Part shown: positions 15,001 through 30,000 of the stretch, piece by piece
Position numbering within the stretch: the stretch's first letter is position 1
Layout of the letters: each line of letters begins with the position of its first letter
Source: Trileptium ribeirensis
Taxonomy: Eukaryota; Nematoda; Enoplea; Enoplida; Thoracostomopsidae
Assembly (NCBI GenBank): GCA_030248225.1
Contig: JASANE010029459.1
Span: forward strand, 62,001 to 126,000
Reading direction: 5' to 3'
Length of the DNA stretch: 64,000 bases
The notes under the pieces: model-generated
The model's input: the letters and a program-made list of their open reading frames with translations, nothing else
Databases searched by the model: none
What the model was told of the DNA's origin: nothing
Position numbers and translations under genes: made by a program

Positions 15001-18000
15001 CAGAAATTTTCAGTATATCAACCACCACAATACATAATTCATAAATGAACAGATTTTCGATAAGACGTTGGAACTTTAGCTTGTATACAACTAAAAATAA
15101 TCAAAGGCACAACGGGGACAACTATATCTTTGCTGGAGAATAGCATGTTGGTGACTTCAGAGTATTGAATCTCAAATGGAGAGAGGACAGTATAGTCTAT
15201 CTTTGTTTTCCCGAAAGCTGTGAATTCAATACAAAAATTGTGCGCTAAAGGCAAGGTTTTTTTGGGTATTTTACAGGGTATTTACCCAACGAAATTTAAA
15301 AATACCTAGTGTTTTACACATAGGTCTCGAAAAATAATACATTCTTAACTCAAGCAAAATGCTATTTACACGCCCTAAATCCGACGCCGCTGAGTACGAA
15401 ACGATTGTCAGACCAATAGACGTGTTTTTGTTTATTCCTATTTTAGTCACAAACTTATCCATATTCAATACAAAGACTATTAATTTGCTGTATAGCTCTT
15501 AACGTACGAATTGTAGTACTTAATAGTGAATTATTTTAAATGCATAAATCGCCATTAAATGCAATATTGCAAAAACATCCTATACTGACCTATAACTAAT
15601 GTAAAAAAATTTTACCCAACTTTAAATACCCAGATAAAATCGAAAATACCCAGCGAAATACCCAAATTCAAATTTGAAAAAAAAATCCCTGGCTAAAGGT
15701 CCAACGGTTTTTGGGATATGTTGTATAAGTCACAGTAGTGTCGAACAGTGTGGTATTATGGTGGTTGGTTCGTATTCGTTTGAACGATGTTGACTTGTTA
15801 TATGTGCCATGAATTGACATTAACAGATAATCAATCGACGCCATGCCCAAGTTGGTCAGAGCTGCTCGACACTCTTCGATCGGTTCAGATTGTTCTTGAA
15901 GCCCAAGTACGGTATTGCACGAGAAAATCATCTGCACGGTATGTTGATCAACTTCTTCGTGTTGTTGATAAATTGACGGCCGTTGATTTCATTCATTATC
16001 CTAAACGTATTCAGGCGCACTATGGAGGTAGCAATACTGTTGGCGACCACGTGTCTTTGTTTTCGACCACTGCTAAATTTGTATTTTTTCTTAAATTTAT
16101 TTTGACAAGTTTGTGGTTTTTATGTCGTTAACACTTTTTTAGTCTATATTAACTCTTTATCTATTTATGCATCATCAATCCTAATTTCGGGTAAAAATAA
16201 TTGTTGACCTTCGAACATGATTGACTCCAACATTGATACTACTATCCCCTTGGCTTCTAGATCACAGCTGACTCCAACTTTTTGACCTCAAGCAACTCTT
16301 GGAGGAGTTTCATAACCCAGGAAGATAGGCAGTTATTGCTAGGCCCGGAATAATTAATTGGGTATCAGAATTAGAAATATGCTGCGTAAAAGTTCGTTCA
16401 TTCGTGATAAGTGTGCCAAGTTACAGCTCAACTTAAATTATCACTCCTAGTTGCTGTATTTTTTATTACCAGACGAGCGTTTTCTTATGCTTTGACTAAG
16501 CACCCTATTTAAAAGTATTGACACAAGTTCTAAACCTTGATCTTGAAATTGAGCTAATCTTTGTGAAAACACACGGCTCTTGTCAACCTTGCTATATCAT
16601 TGTCCATGAAAAATTATTTATCGAGTCTTTTATTTCTTCTGTTTCAGCGATCCATTCTCGTCGGGGCGATTCAAAACTATCATGTGCCGTGATATTCAAG
16701 ACAATCGGTCGTGTCCTCGCGGAGACGCTTGTACGTTCGCTCATTCGGCCAAAGAGCTCGCCAGGTGAATTATTGTAATTTTCTATGTTGACAGGGATTT
16801 TAGAATTATGAGACCCTTGTAAAAAAATTAAAATTGGTTCTCTCAACTGGCTTTTCCAAGTAATGTGGAGAGGGACGGGGCATGTATTTTGACTGTCCTT
16901 ACAGATATTTTGGCGGAACATCCTCAAATTTCTCCCTGCGGGGTTGAAAATCCCAAAAATTTATCACTGTGTAGATACAATTACCTGCAGACCTGTCGAT
17001 TTGTGGCAATTGTGGCCACTGTTGCCGAATCCGACATGGAAACACTGTTTACCTTCCCAGCAACCTCATACCCATTTTACAGGGTACCATCCTGAAGCAA
17101 CAAGTTTTAATCTTGCCCAATAATATTATTCGCATAGGAGGACTCGAATATGGCATTTTTATGATCGTGACACCCACGCTCTAACCACTTCAGTACACAG
17201 CCACTATTGATATTAAGATGTGACAAATATTTTTTATGCACGTAGTGTGACGTAGTAGAAACCAATCCCGAACAACGTAAACTAGATTATTTTATGTTGG
17301 AATTGTTTATAGCTATCGATATCACGCCCGTTACGTGTACCAACGTCGCGATCAAAACTCTTATTACGGTGGAAGCGCCTCTAGTAGCAGGGGAATGTTT
17401 CCGAATGGTGACGGTGTAACTCCGACGGCATTTCATTCATCGCGTCGAGACTTTGCTTACAGTTCACCATCTCCTGATAATATGATGCGTGATCGGGGAA
17501 ATAGCGATGAAAACCTATCAAGCCCCGCAGAAGAGAATCAGTCGATGACCATCGGTAATGAACACGACCATTCAACTGTTGTTAGTTCCTGGCAGAGAAT
17601 GACCCAATGGAACATAGCCGGGAAGACAAGGTATTTTTCGATGTTAATTTATCGTTACTGTGATGTAATTGTGAGCACATCAGTTTTTGTTGAATATATT
17701 ACTAAGCTTTGTATTTATCAGAACGTTGTGTAACGCAGTGGAGATTGTGTGTTGCAGGGGTGAAAGCTTTTAAATTACGCCTGTGTGTGTGTGATTGGCC
17801 ATAACTCGGGAACTATATAGCCGATTTTCATGATCTTGGGCCCATTCGAATCCCGAGCGTTTTTTATTTAGGGTCTGATTCCTGGGTCAGAGGTCAAAAT
17901 GTGGGGGGTTTGCCCCATTTTAGTATCCTTCACGGAAGCAATGTAATTTTTATGTTAACTTTCGAATTTATTCTCGGGGTGGTTTTATGTCATAGTAAAA

Positions 18001-21000
18001 TGAAAAATGCCTATTCGAATCTTTTTGTTTTTCGATTAAGACTTCGGTTCTGGAGTTGGTGAGGTACGGGGGTATGGCGCCCCCGTGGTTCCTCGACCCA
18101 CAATTGAAATTTTTTCTGACGTCCTGGGTGGCTAAAAAGTTTCACTTGAGGGTTTTCGGGCATGGGAAACTCATTGCCGGTGTTGGTTTTGCTGTGTGAC
18201 ATGTGGTTCCGTGGGCCCATGGTTCGGGGTCAGAGGTCAAAATGAGGGTTGCTATCCCATTTTAGTACCCTTCACGGAAGCAAGGTTATTTTTATCTTAA
18301 CTTTCGAATTTTTTGTGATTGGTTTTATTTCATAGCAAAATGATACATGACTATGCCTATTTTTTGGTTTTCGATTAAGGCTCCGGTTCTGCGGGTATGG
18401 GGTTTGAGGTATGGTACCCTCGTGGTTCATGGATCCAAAATTTGAAAATATGTTCTAACGTCCTTGGCGGCAGAAAAGTCTAACATAGGGTTTTCGGGCA
18501 TGGGAAACTAATTTACCGGTATTAAGGAGTTTTATTCTAACTTGTAGGTTATATCCACATATAGCATATCGACATATGCTATCCAGAGGTGATTGGATGT
18601 GCACGCAAAAGGCATAGGTGTACCTATGCTTCACTGCGTTCTACGAATTCGATAGAGTTCCTAGTTGTTGTTGTGTACAACATTCACCATCAATTTATAG
18701 GGTAATAAAACTAGAAGGCTGAAATTTATGACTAAAAGTAGAATAACTTTGTACGTCCGTTCACGACTCAGATATTAAACTCAAATTTGAAATCTAGCAA
18801 CCTGAAATGAATCTATTCGAACCTAAGCATATTATAGTTGTTTTGTAATCAAAATTACAAAGTCTGAATACTATTCAAAGCTGCTGTAAAGCAATATTTT
18901 CTGGTAATCAAAGACTAATATACTTCGTAAAGTGCTACGTTTATCTGAGATCAAATTCTGTTTACAAAAGTACAAGGTGCCAAATCTGTTTGTTACTATG
19001 ATGCGATTTTTTTCATAAAATTTTGAAACAATATTTCAGTCATATTGCAAAACAGAGCGGTCAAATTTTGAAGTAGCGCGATTGATTAACCAAGTATTTA
19101 TAGTGAAACATGTGAACTCTGATGAATTAGCTTTTAGCTGCAAGTAACTAAAGTATACCTTACATTTATTTACCAAATAAAATCAACTAAATTTCTCTTC
19201 TGTCCAACGCAAACTTTCCCAAAATTAAAAGTCTCTGGGCTTAGCGAACGACCAAATTGTCTGGGTAATGAAAGCTAAATTTTATTGGTAGTACTATGTC
19301 CGTTCTTCCGCACATATTTATAAGATTATCTTGATTACCTGTTTCAAATGAAAATGCATAGATCATCATCACATGAACGCATCGAACAGATACGGTTCCG
19401 CATGGTATATAAATTTAAAAATTCTATATTTCATAAATGATTGGTACAAAGGGGAGATGCCGTTTGGAGCCACTAAGAATTTTTGTTATGAATATATGGT
19501 CGATATATACATTCATAACCATGTTGAGGAGAACGGCGAAAATTATCACTGTATGTTTAAAATTGTCGATTTCTGGTGTGGTGGAGAGCTGGTCTGCAAT
19601 AAAAATGCAAAATTTCAGCGGATGAAAGTCTGTGAGATTCGACACCAATTTTGTTTAACGTAATGTATAATATTACCAGCCGTAAAACACTAATTTAATA
19701 CCTGATTGATTACATCACTTTTTTGGCTTCATTTAATCTTTCGAAGTACGGTTGGTTTGCCAATTCAGAAGCATACTGTAAGTTTATTGAACGTAGTTCT
19801 AAATCCAACGAGTAATCTGTGCTACCTACAACAACAAATGCTCTTTTGGTTTATTGTAAAAATTCAAGGAGCCATTTCTGCAGTAAGGAACATTATGTCA
19901 TTATGCAAAGAGAACGTTTGTACAACAATGTCCCTGATATCGATATGCATTGTGGCCGTTCCAAAGGCCGAAATGTGGGGGACTTCTGTGCTCCAACCCC
20001 CACCCCCCATTTTCAATCTCGAGGGAAAGCGGTGTTACAAATCTCATGTTTTCACATGCTTTGAAATATTTTTTAAGTCCCTAATGGCCATACATTAATT
20101 TTGTCTTATCCGTATTGAGGGCCCAGCTGCTGTTCTGCGCTGCTTAAAATTTCTTCTCTAGCTAAAATTTTTCATGTTGATCTAAAAATCATTAATTTTT
20201 TCCCTAAGAAACAAAATAATTACAGACGGACAGATTTACGCTATGTGTACTTGATGTTCCTGCGGACAATTTTTGATTTTCGTTGACGTTTCCTTTTGAT
20301 GAATTGGGGAACCATTCGGCAGGTACGGTCAGTTGCCCCGCATCCCTCCTGGGGGACCGCCGGGTCATGCCTCCATACATACTTTTATATGCTTGGGGAA
20401 GCTAAGGGTGTTAAAATCACATCTTTTCACAGGTCCGATTTTGTAAGCATAATCACTCTGGCATCATTGCCTTCAAATGTTTGACTAATTGGTTGGGCCC
20501 TCATTGCAGTTCTAGCTTCGATGGCTATTTATAAATTGACCTAGATTGACTTGTTCTAACTGCTGGCGCTTTTGCTGGTGCGTGGGTTTTGCAAACACCA
20601 GTCTATGTTGCCGAACCCGAATTCGAAAAAGTAGTGAGTTTTCATTTGTTTGGTTATTTATTCGTTGAAGGGCGTCAAGAATGATCTTCATATCGTTTTT
20701 TTGGTTCCCTAAATACGTCGTTTCAATCGGTAGTGCTTCCGTGTCTAACTTATGGTTGTACTATGTGGTGGCACAGAACCAAATTGAAAACTTATTTGAG
20801 GAATCTTTTGAAGGTCCACAATCTGGCCTGTCGTATGATTAGAGGTGCACTCCGTGCTGGTCCTCTGCAGAGTGTTGAGGCCATTATGGAAATTAGACCT
20901 ATTGGTCTCATTATTGATTAAATAGCTGTTGAAGGCTACTACCACCTGGTCATTCCTGGGCTATGGCCTGCCCAGTGTGAGGGTAGTGGATATATTAGGG

Positions 21001-24000
21001 TTGCAAATATTCGCCCGAGGCATATGTGATACTATACTATAGTCATGCCAACGAACAGAATTTTAGGATTTTTCAGTTGGAATAGAAATGGTGTCTTAGA
21101 CATGAGGGAACCCAGTCAGATGGCCATCTTGTGTGCTATACTGAAGGTTCATTCATGGACATAGACGGTGGATTTAGAGTAGGGGCAGGCGCCGTTATTG
21201 ATAATACATATATATTGGACATATACTTTGCACTAGCGTTCAAGGCAACGATTTCCAGGCAGAAATTGTTGCAATTAGTAGATGTGCCTAATATCTCGTG
21301 GAACAAGGTACTAGGCGATGGCATGTTTGAATTTTCTGTGACAGCCTGGCTGGAATTAAGGCTCGGGTCTAACCGGTGGTATTGTAAGCCACTGTTCTTG
21401 AATGCCATAAGAAATTAAATGGATTAGGTGCTGAAAAATGTGCTCGGTTTGTCCTGGGTCAAGGGACACTTAGACATTAGGGGTAACGAAATTGCGGACA
21501 GCATTGCAAAGAAGGGGGCTTTACTGAAGGTGTTTGGGCGGGAACGCTGTATTCCAGTCTCCTCTTTCATTGTGAAGACCGCGCTGGTGCGGTCTTTGTC
21601 TGGACAACACGATAGACGACGGTGAGAGCGTAAACTACCACTAGGCCCGGAACCTATATTACCGGTTGCTAGGAAAGAGATAACCACAATGAATAAATCC
21701 TGGCTACACAGGAAATTCATTACAAGATGGAGACTTGAATCAGCATGTAAACAGACAAAAGTATTATAAGCACATCAAACAGCAATAACAGCAAATTTCT
21801 CATAGGGCTCACAAAGGATAAACTAAGACAATGCGTTCAAGCAATTACAGGACATAGCTGGCTTAATTATCACTTATATAAGATGAAAATCATAGATACT
21901 AAAGAGTGTAATGAATGTGGGGTAGACGAAACCTCTGAGCATTTTCTATGCAAATGCTCCAAGTATATAGACAGTAGAAGGGACATCTTTGGAGATGAAG
22001 ATATTAGGATACAAATCTTAAAAGACAGCAGTATCAAAGAACTATGTAAGTTTGTTATAAATACAGGTAGGCTCAAATGTCCGGATCAATGATCAAAAGA
22101 CGATTCACGCTTCACAGGTAGCCTTAAATCAGGTAAAGTCTTACTGTGTGTGTTAATGACTGGGTGATGTAATGGATACCATCTATTTATCACCACTCTC
22201 TGTTTGAGCGCAATGACTCTCTAAACTCTGTTTATACAAGTATTCTTCAAATCAATCTGATTTCTTAGTATTCATAGTAGATAACGCGCTGATGCAATGG
22301 ACATTTCTCTAGATGTCCCCGCATACTTTTCTAGCCCAGTAATATCTCTGTATCGTATGGTGATTTGGAGATCCCAGTAGAGTCGACGAGGTTTTAGGAT
22401 TACAGAAGTTTTAGTGTAGTAAATGCGTCAAACACAAAGCCTGTTACAAGTGATGACACAAAATTACCACTTAATGGAACCAGACTCGCTCCGTTTCACT
22501 TACACTTGCTAATTATTAGTATAATGGAACACTGTGGATAGTTTCGCAGCTGTTGAGGCTATAAAGACATTGCATCTGTGGGCTGATGCTGTTGCCTCAG
22601 AAGTAGCATTTGTTTGCCCTGCCCGCCTCCTGGGCACAACAAACATAATGTAACCTTCATAAAATGCTGACGGCGTGGTTTAGCTACTCTTAAATTATAC
22701 GGTATACTATATTTACGGACTTCTTTTGTTTATGCAGTATTTTACCGCTATTTTCAAGTAATATATATTTATTATTTTTAGTCACAGTGCATCTGATCCG
22801 GTCAGACGATCTGCAAGTCACTCGTTTCAATCTACGGATGGTCAGTCGTTGAACTCGAAGAAATCAATGAATTGTATGATTTTATCTATACTTTACTGGT
22901 CTCTCCACTGCATCTAAATTGTACATGGGGGCCTTGAGCTACACCAAGCTTTAACCTAGAAATACCACGAGCATGTCCCCCTAGCAACCTGGGGAAAACT
23001 GCCTCTCCCGTGCTAACTCAGAATTCTTATAATAGTACTTTATCGTGTATTTCATGCTTTTACACTATGTGTATCAATGTTTTTGTTGCATATGCATTAT
23101 TTACGTATTTGTGCATATCAGGCGTCATTTACCCAGGATTTTATGCAAATAAAGCAGCTGTATTAAGTTTTGTTGTAACGGTTTTTTTTGTTAAGACGAT
23201 CATATTTGATGCTACCTCAATAACCTGTGGGAAATCAACGTCTACATAGGTGGAACCATCAAAATTTGGGGAATCTCGAAGATCCTGTGTTCCCATTGGA
23301 GAAGCCTGCTTTAAACTTCTTGGAGAAACTGGTACAGCCAGCATTTGAACGAAACTATCATACGAAGGGTTTTTTCGGGGTGAATAGCCTGATATGCAAT
23401 ATCACTGTTCGCATGTATTTGAGTGCAAAAAGGGTCATTCAAACTGCTTAACGAAGGCAACTGCTTATTTGGAGATAGCGTTTCAAGTGCGGCTAGTCTA
23501 AGGGCAGTGAGTATTTGCAGATTCCAAATTGCACATCTCAAGCTCAGGACATTGTACCGAAAACTAAGGCGGCAATACACTAAGGCAACCCTGATTCTAC
23601 ATTCAAGAATATTGCAGATCAGTGAGCTTGTAGTGAATGTATGTCACGCAAATAGCATTGATTATATTGCTTTCTAGTACTTTACGCAAAATTAATTTGA
23701 AAAAATGCCAAAATTTGTCTGTCTTATACCAAAATTGAGCGACCCCTGCTGCTTTGCCAAAGGTCACCGAAATGTCCAATATTTACTATTTTTATGATAT
23801 CAATATGTTTATCAAATTAATAATAATCATATCGTACAAGCTCGTCGTTCAGCGAAAGCACTAGCGGGAAAAGATTATACATGGTGGATTCATTATTATT
23901 CATATTTGATATATCATTTAAATGATAAACAGTACAAACGTGTTGATACTCCATATTGCCAAAAATTGCACGTTGTCTAATAATTATTAACGTCTTTATG

Positions 24001-27000
24001 AGATTTGAGCCAGAAAGTCATAGGGACATCACAGATGGCCCGAAACGGATCTTTTCACTTATGATCATAATTTGAGGAAACTCGCTTCACTGCGCTGCCT
24101 CTGATTCAAGCAGTGTTTTGTCATCGATTAGTTTGCTAATGTCTTTTGATGGTGTGAATTTCTCCGAAATCATTGCTCACTCGATGAAAACACGAAATCG
24201 ATGCAAGAAAAACTATTCACATTATTATTTTGTTATGATTAGTTCCTCAGTTATCGATCCCGCTTAGTTTGTAGTGCCGCTTTTAATTGCGACAGTGTTC
24301 ATCTAACTGCAACTTTTGAGTGAGCATAAGCAGTCCTCGAGCGGTTATGACGATAGAATAATTATTTTTGGAAATTTTTAAGCTTCCCAGTCGACAGTCA
24401 CACTGGAAAACGACGTCAAATGTACACAAGATTGTAATGACAGCACAGACGGACATTCTTCAACTACAGGTCTGGCAACAATTGCTGTCGCTCATCAATT
24501 ATTTGCGCCCTTGCATCAATCAGCAACACAGGATCACTCCTCGTCTGGCTATCCGTCACTTTTTGGTTCAACAACACCTTATGTCCAACGTAGTATGCCG
24601 GCCTTGGTGACTGACTATCGTTCTGTACCAAGACAGCAGCCGCTGCCTCCACCAGGCGATCCGACTGTGGCTGTTAGGCCGGCCATTCACCAAGTGAGAT
24701 ATTAGTAACGCTGGCTCCACACGTTTATACGTTTTGTTCAAATTTTTAATCTTAAAATTTGAACAGATTTTGATCAAAATTTGAAGCATTGTTTTTATTT
24801 CCGGTGAAGTTGAACGTGAAAGCACTGTTCAAATCTTTCTAATATTTTGGTTTAGATAATCAGGGCAAAGCTGAAAATTGTTCAGTTCAAATTGAAGCAG
24901 GGTTGTTTGTTATATTTTTTCATTACGAATTACATTAAAATTTGAACTCAGATTTTGATGAAAAAGTTTGACGTGGGAACGCACATTAATGGAAATAGTG
25001 CATTATGTAAATCCATATAATAGTATCATGCTGTCGTACTTGTTTACTCAGCGATTTATGTTGCCGCCGATTTTAGGTTTACCGTCTCAGGATGTCTGCG
25101 GGGTGCCTCATTACGTAGGTAGATCTTGACTACCACGTTAGTTCATGTATTTAGGGCTGTAAGCCGAAAATCGACCACATTGTAATTAGTAAGTACACCC
25201 AGTTTTACACTTAATATTCAAACCATGATTTATGGTGATGTGCCTTTGCGGATAATATGGTGGCTTGCAAGTTGGGACTGGGGTGTGAACAGTTCTTAAA
25301 AACCAGGAAATTGTACCGAAATTTTTGATAAAACTTGATGGTTGATAAACCTCGAAGATGTGGGAGTGGCAAACATTTTTTGGGAGGGGAGGGAGGTGGG
25401 TGAAAGTCGGCACCCGTGTCCATTTCGCAATTTGGATAAGGCAGATGGATTTTTATTAATATTTTTTGCAAACGTAAAAAACTATACTGAAAAATGTAAA
25501 CAAATGTTACCTTCACTAATGCAGGTCTTTGTTTGTCACGAAAGCGTCGAACTTTTGAACTGGACACAAAATTAAATTTCTCGACCTACAAACTCTCACT
25601 CGACGCATAGTCACGGTATCATAGCGTATAAAATAATGCCGCAGGTATTTTCAGCACTGTTCGGAAGGGAACTGTGAGACCCTATCCTTCCACTAAAAGG
25701 GCTAAACCTGTTGATATGCAGCGATCACTGCTTTTCCGCAAAGCTGATTTTAGTGATATTCTGACTTCGGACACCCAATGGCATTAAAATAAGTATGCGT
25801 GAGCGATATACAGCAAAGTATAAGAAATGGGGAAAAGTATTAACTGAACTGTTTTACGACATTCATTCACTAAAGGCGTGTTCACACGCTCAAACTTTTT
25901 GCTCAAATTTTGATCAAAATTTGAAAGCAACTTTTTTGCATTTTTTGCAAGTTTGAACGTGTGAACACAGTTCAAACATTTCATGAATGTTCCTGTAGCC
26001 AATCATGGACGAGATGTATTACCTGAAAAAGTTTGAGCTCAAATTTTGATCTCAAATTTTGAAATATCGTAATTTTCATTTAAAAATCACCGTCAAATTT
26101 TGATCAAATTTTGAGCAAAAAGTTTGAGCGTGTGAACACGCCTTAACATTAGCAACGCAAGATGCTGATCGTAGCTCTCGCAACTACCTGTTTACTAATA
26201 TTGAAAAGAGTGTCGCTGATGAAGCGCTTGCGCGATGGGCTTGAATTTTCATACATTCTTTAAAAACCGGTAAATTAACCAAAAGACGGATACAAGCGTT
26301 TACATATGGTTAGAAGATTTCATTAGGAATGACGAGGTTTGCTAATTTAGCAGAACATAACCAAGTTTTCTTACACCTCATATACAAACCAGTGTTTTAT
26401 TTTAGCCAGTAACGCTACTAAATCCAAGCGGCAGTCACGTGATTCATGGAGCAGTTTGTAGTGCACCTCAGTACCGTGGAGCTGTGTCGTTTAGTGAACC
26501 CGTTTATCAACATGTGCCACCTCCGCACCTACTTTCGTCGCATGGTAGCACGGTCAGCCACGTTCAGCCGCGTGATCCAGGAGTTGGAGCAGCTCCTCCC
26601 GGGGGATATTATTGGGTTCAGCAATACTACCACGGCTCGTCAGTGGACTCCGAGAGGTTACTTTTGACTAAGATTTGTTAAGTTTTTTGAACCCAGCTTT
26701 ATACTTGTTGAACGGTCTCTCGATGAATAGCTACAATTTGGTCATTAGCGATTAAACTCAGAAATAACAGCAAGTTACAGCGCCTAGCAAATCTGAACCC
26801 TATAGCCTTTCCGGTATATCAGGTTGGACCGGTTCAATTCTAACATATACCGCAGATTTCTGAATGGTTAAGCTGCTACAAAGCATCGACCTAGCTTTGT
26901 TTTGTTAAATAACTCCTACCGCCAAATTCTTACTGAAATTCTGTCTTACTTACGTTTCACAGCTTCATTTGCTGAGTTAGTCTTTTCGTTTGTTTGGTTG

Positions 27001-30000
27001 TGTTGGAACTTGATCATTATGTATCAAGGCTTTTGGGGGTCCACAGCTGGGTCTGGACCCAAATATTTTTACGTGGACCCACGCTGGACCCAGGGCAGTT
27101 TCGGCTTTGGAGACATAGGGTCTGCTAATATATTCTATTACAAAGTGCATGCTTTGAGCCGTTTGTGCTTACATCTGTATATGGTTGCTGGTTTCACAGA
27201 TGGTCCTCATCGTTTATCCTGGCTTGGGACAGGTAGAGAATAATTTATATATTTGTAATAATGTCAAATTGCGTTTAGTAATTACGTTTCTTTACTGTGT
27301 AAAATTTCGTGAAATTCTCGAGATAAAATTGTAAGTCTGGACCCAATTTGGACCCAAGGTCTATTTTGTAATTAACCGTGGTGTATATATAACGTATGGT
27401 TGGACCACAAATGAAGCAAATAATGTGGACATTTAAACCGGAATTCCGGTTCTGATATGGGTTTTGCCTTTTGCCGGAACCACAACTGGACCACGATTTT
27501 CGCCGGAACCGGAATTCCCGGTTACTCCCAGCTACATTTGAATATGCCTCTGAGTTAGGCATAGCACAACACAGTTAGTTTTTATATCTTGTTTACGTTA
27601 TTTCACTATTGATACTATTGCCATAAACCTTAGATATAAAAACTAGTATCTTGTATTATGCTCTATGAAAACTCTCTGTGTTTAATGTAATTTAATAAGA
27701 CTTACACAGTTATATGGAATACCAGCTAGCGAAATGAGCAAATAACCATTCTGCATGAATATTTGATGACCTGTACTCGCTTACTTGAGTTTTGGGTCTC
27801 ATGGCCTCATTCAAAAGCCCATATTGAACCAACGTTACATCGTAAATAATAACAATTATATTACAACATTTCATACAGAGTGAATCGCGGTCTATAAAAC
27901 GAGGACAAATACTCCCAATATAGCGCAAGTGGTTGCGGAAATATTGCCGTTTTCATCTACTATCGGTCCGTAGGTCCGTTTTAACCCAAATCCTACATCC
28001 TAAAAGAGGCACACTGCAAGGCATAATAAAAGGAGTTTTATAGAGGCTTAGTTGCTGTAAAATAAATGCACTGAGATATCTTCACCGGTTGTCGACATAC
28101 AAAAATAACACGATTTTTGAAGGCCCCTTCGCGAACCGACCCGCGGTATTCAATTGAACTATTCATCCGCCCAAATGCGGAATCAAGCCGCCAGCCAAAG
28201 TTGAGCTATACTACGAACCCAATAACGGACGTGTCAAATTTCACCACTATTCGGCTAGTAGGAATTCGTCCCCTGTCTTGCTTTAATCACTACACTCACA
28301 ATTCAACTAATATTCCTGAGTGAGCCTATTTTTAATTATAATGTTGCCAATATAAGGTAACTTATTCTCAAAATGGTTAACGGATTTTGCACATAAAGAA
28401 ACAAACGATGTGTGCGCATTCAACGTGGCCTCGCACATAAGATTAAGTTTCAATTAATGTGAGATAAAACACATAACTAGTATAAATTGTTTCATGTGAG
28501 GTAACAATCTATATCGCACGGAGAGCCAGGAGTAGTTTGAATTATGGCCAGTTGCGCCTTCAGCTGCTCATAAGGGAAATACAAGAATCCTAGACATAGA
28601 AATCTTTGCCTGTTCTTCGCTTTTGCTCAACTACATATTTTTCGGTAGCAATTTTTCGACTTGTAATGTAACTAAGTCCAAAATTTAAATTATTGAAATG
28701 AGGCGTCATGGCACTTGTTGAAAGAGTTCGGTGCGGTCAGGTAGGCTCAAAAATCCTGAGTTAAATATTAAAAACAGTTATTTGTATTGATGTTATTTAA
28801 TCTATTGCCTCGTATAACACTATTTTCACCGATTGTTATATGTTTCATTTCAGTCGGTCTGTGTCATATACTTCACCGGAATTGCAGTACCAGTATTATC
28901 ACGTAGCTTTGCCCGGCCATGTCCACGCTTCTGCTCCTGCTGACTGTCAGTTGATGGACGATCGGCATCAGCAAAATTTACCGTTGCTTCTTAACGATAG
29001 AGTGGCGTTCGCACAGCCGCAGCAACTTGCACCGTCTGTTTGTTTCGGTTCCGGACAGCAAGTAGCTACGTTGCCGCCATCGGCTGTCAACTTTGGCGTT
29101 GCGACATTTCAACATCCAACACAGTCGGCAGTGACCGACGGTCTGAGTCAGACGCACAGCCAGCAACAGCAACTGGTTTTACCCAACAATGGTAGTTATG
29201 TTGGTGGCGATCGAAACCAAATGGTTGCCAGCAATTCGCCGCATCGTGTTCTAGTGAGACCTGCTAGCGTCTCAGCTACAGTTACCACCGTTTCCCAAGC
29301 CGTCGGCCCTCAAAATACAACTGGCTTTAATGCAAGGCCTGCGGTTGGCGAGTGGGATAAAAGCGAGGTGTCAACTAGTAGTTGTCCTAATGTTACGAAG
29401 CTTGGTATTGATAATGATTCATTGAAGCAGCCCCGAGTATCGAATGCCAGCTCCGATGCAGTGTTAATTGCTGCAGACCATGGCATCAAAAAGCCACAGG
29501 ACTCACTGGTCGCTGGTTCAGATGGAACTTCAGTCAGACGAGGCGACACCTTGTCGCAACACCAAAGTGATGCGATTGGCGTTAATCCGGCTACCGGCTC
29601 AGCATGGGTCCCTGCAACGACCGTCATCGTAAACGGTGCTACAGCTGCTAGCCACGAGGTGGTAATGTCATCAGCAACGGTAACCACTCGTCAATTGAAA
29701 AGCAGCGACGTCGATGATAAAACGAGCACTTTACATTTAACGGTGCAAAACAGTAACGTTTACATTGTTCAGGCAGCTCATTCGGCAGCAACAACAGCGG
29801 CAAGTTCCGGTCGATCGCCCACTGCGTCGTCTGTGTTGCAGGAGCAGCTCGATGGCGAGAACAAATACCTTGTTGCGTCCAAGTCAAGCGTTTCTGTTAG
29901 TAAAATTGCAAATGCGTCGGTATTTGCGGTACGTTCGTTTATATTAAATTAGGAAATATGTAGCTTAACATATTTAAATGAGTAGCGAATATGCGACCGT

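Noticed and set aside
15939..16131. Continuation of exon G to the GTAGCA donor at 16028
   Set aside because: That donor is phase 1, whereas the CCCH exon needs phase 2; GTATGT at 15939 fits and gives a family-like length.
26446..26667. Alternative 73-codon frame over exon L
   Set aside because: Its phase does not join exons K and M; the Pro/Tyr-rich frame does.
29310..29887. Long minus-strand frames opposite exon M
   Set aside because: Shadows of the 1,075-base coding exon on the plus strand.
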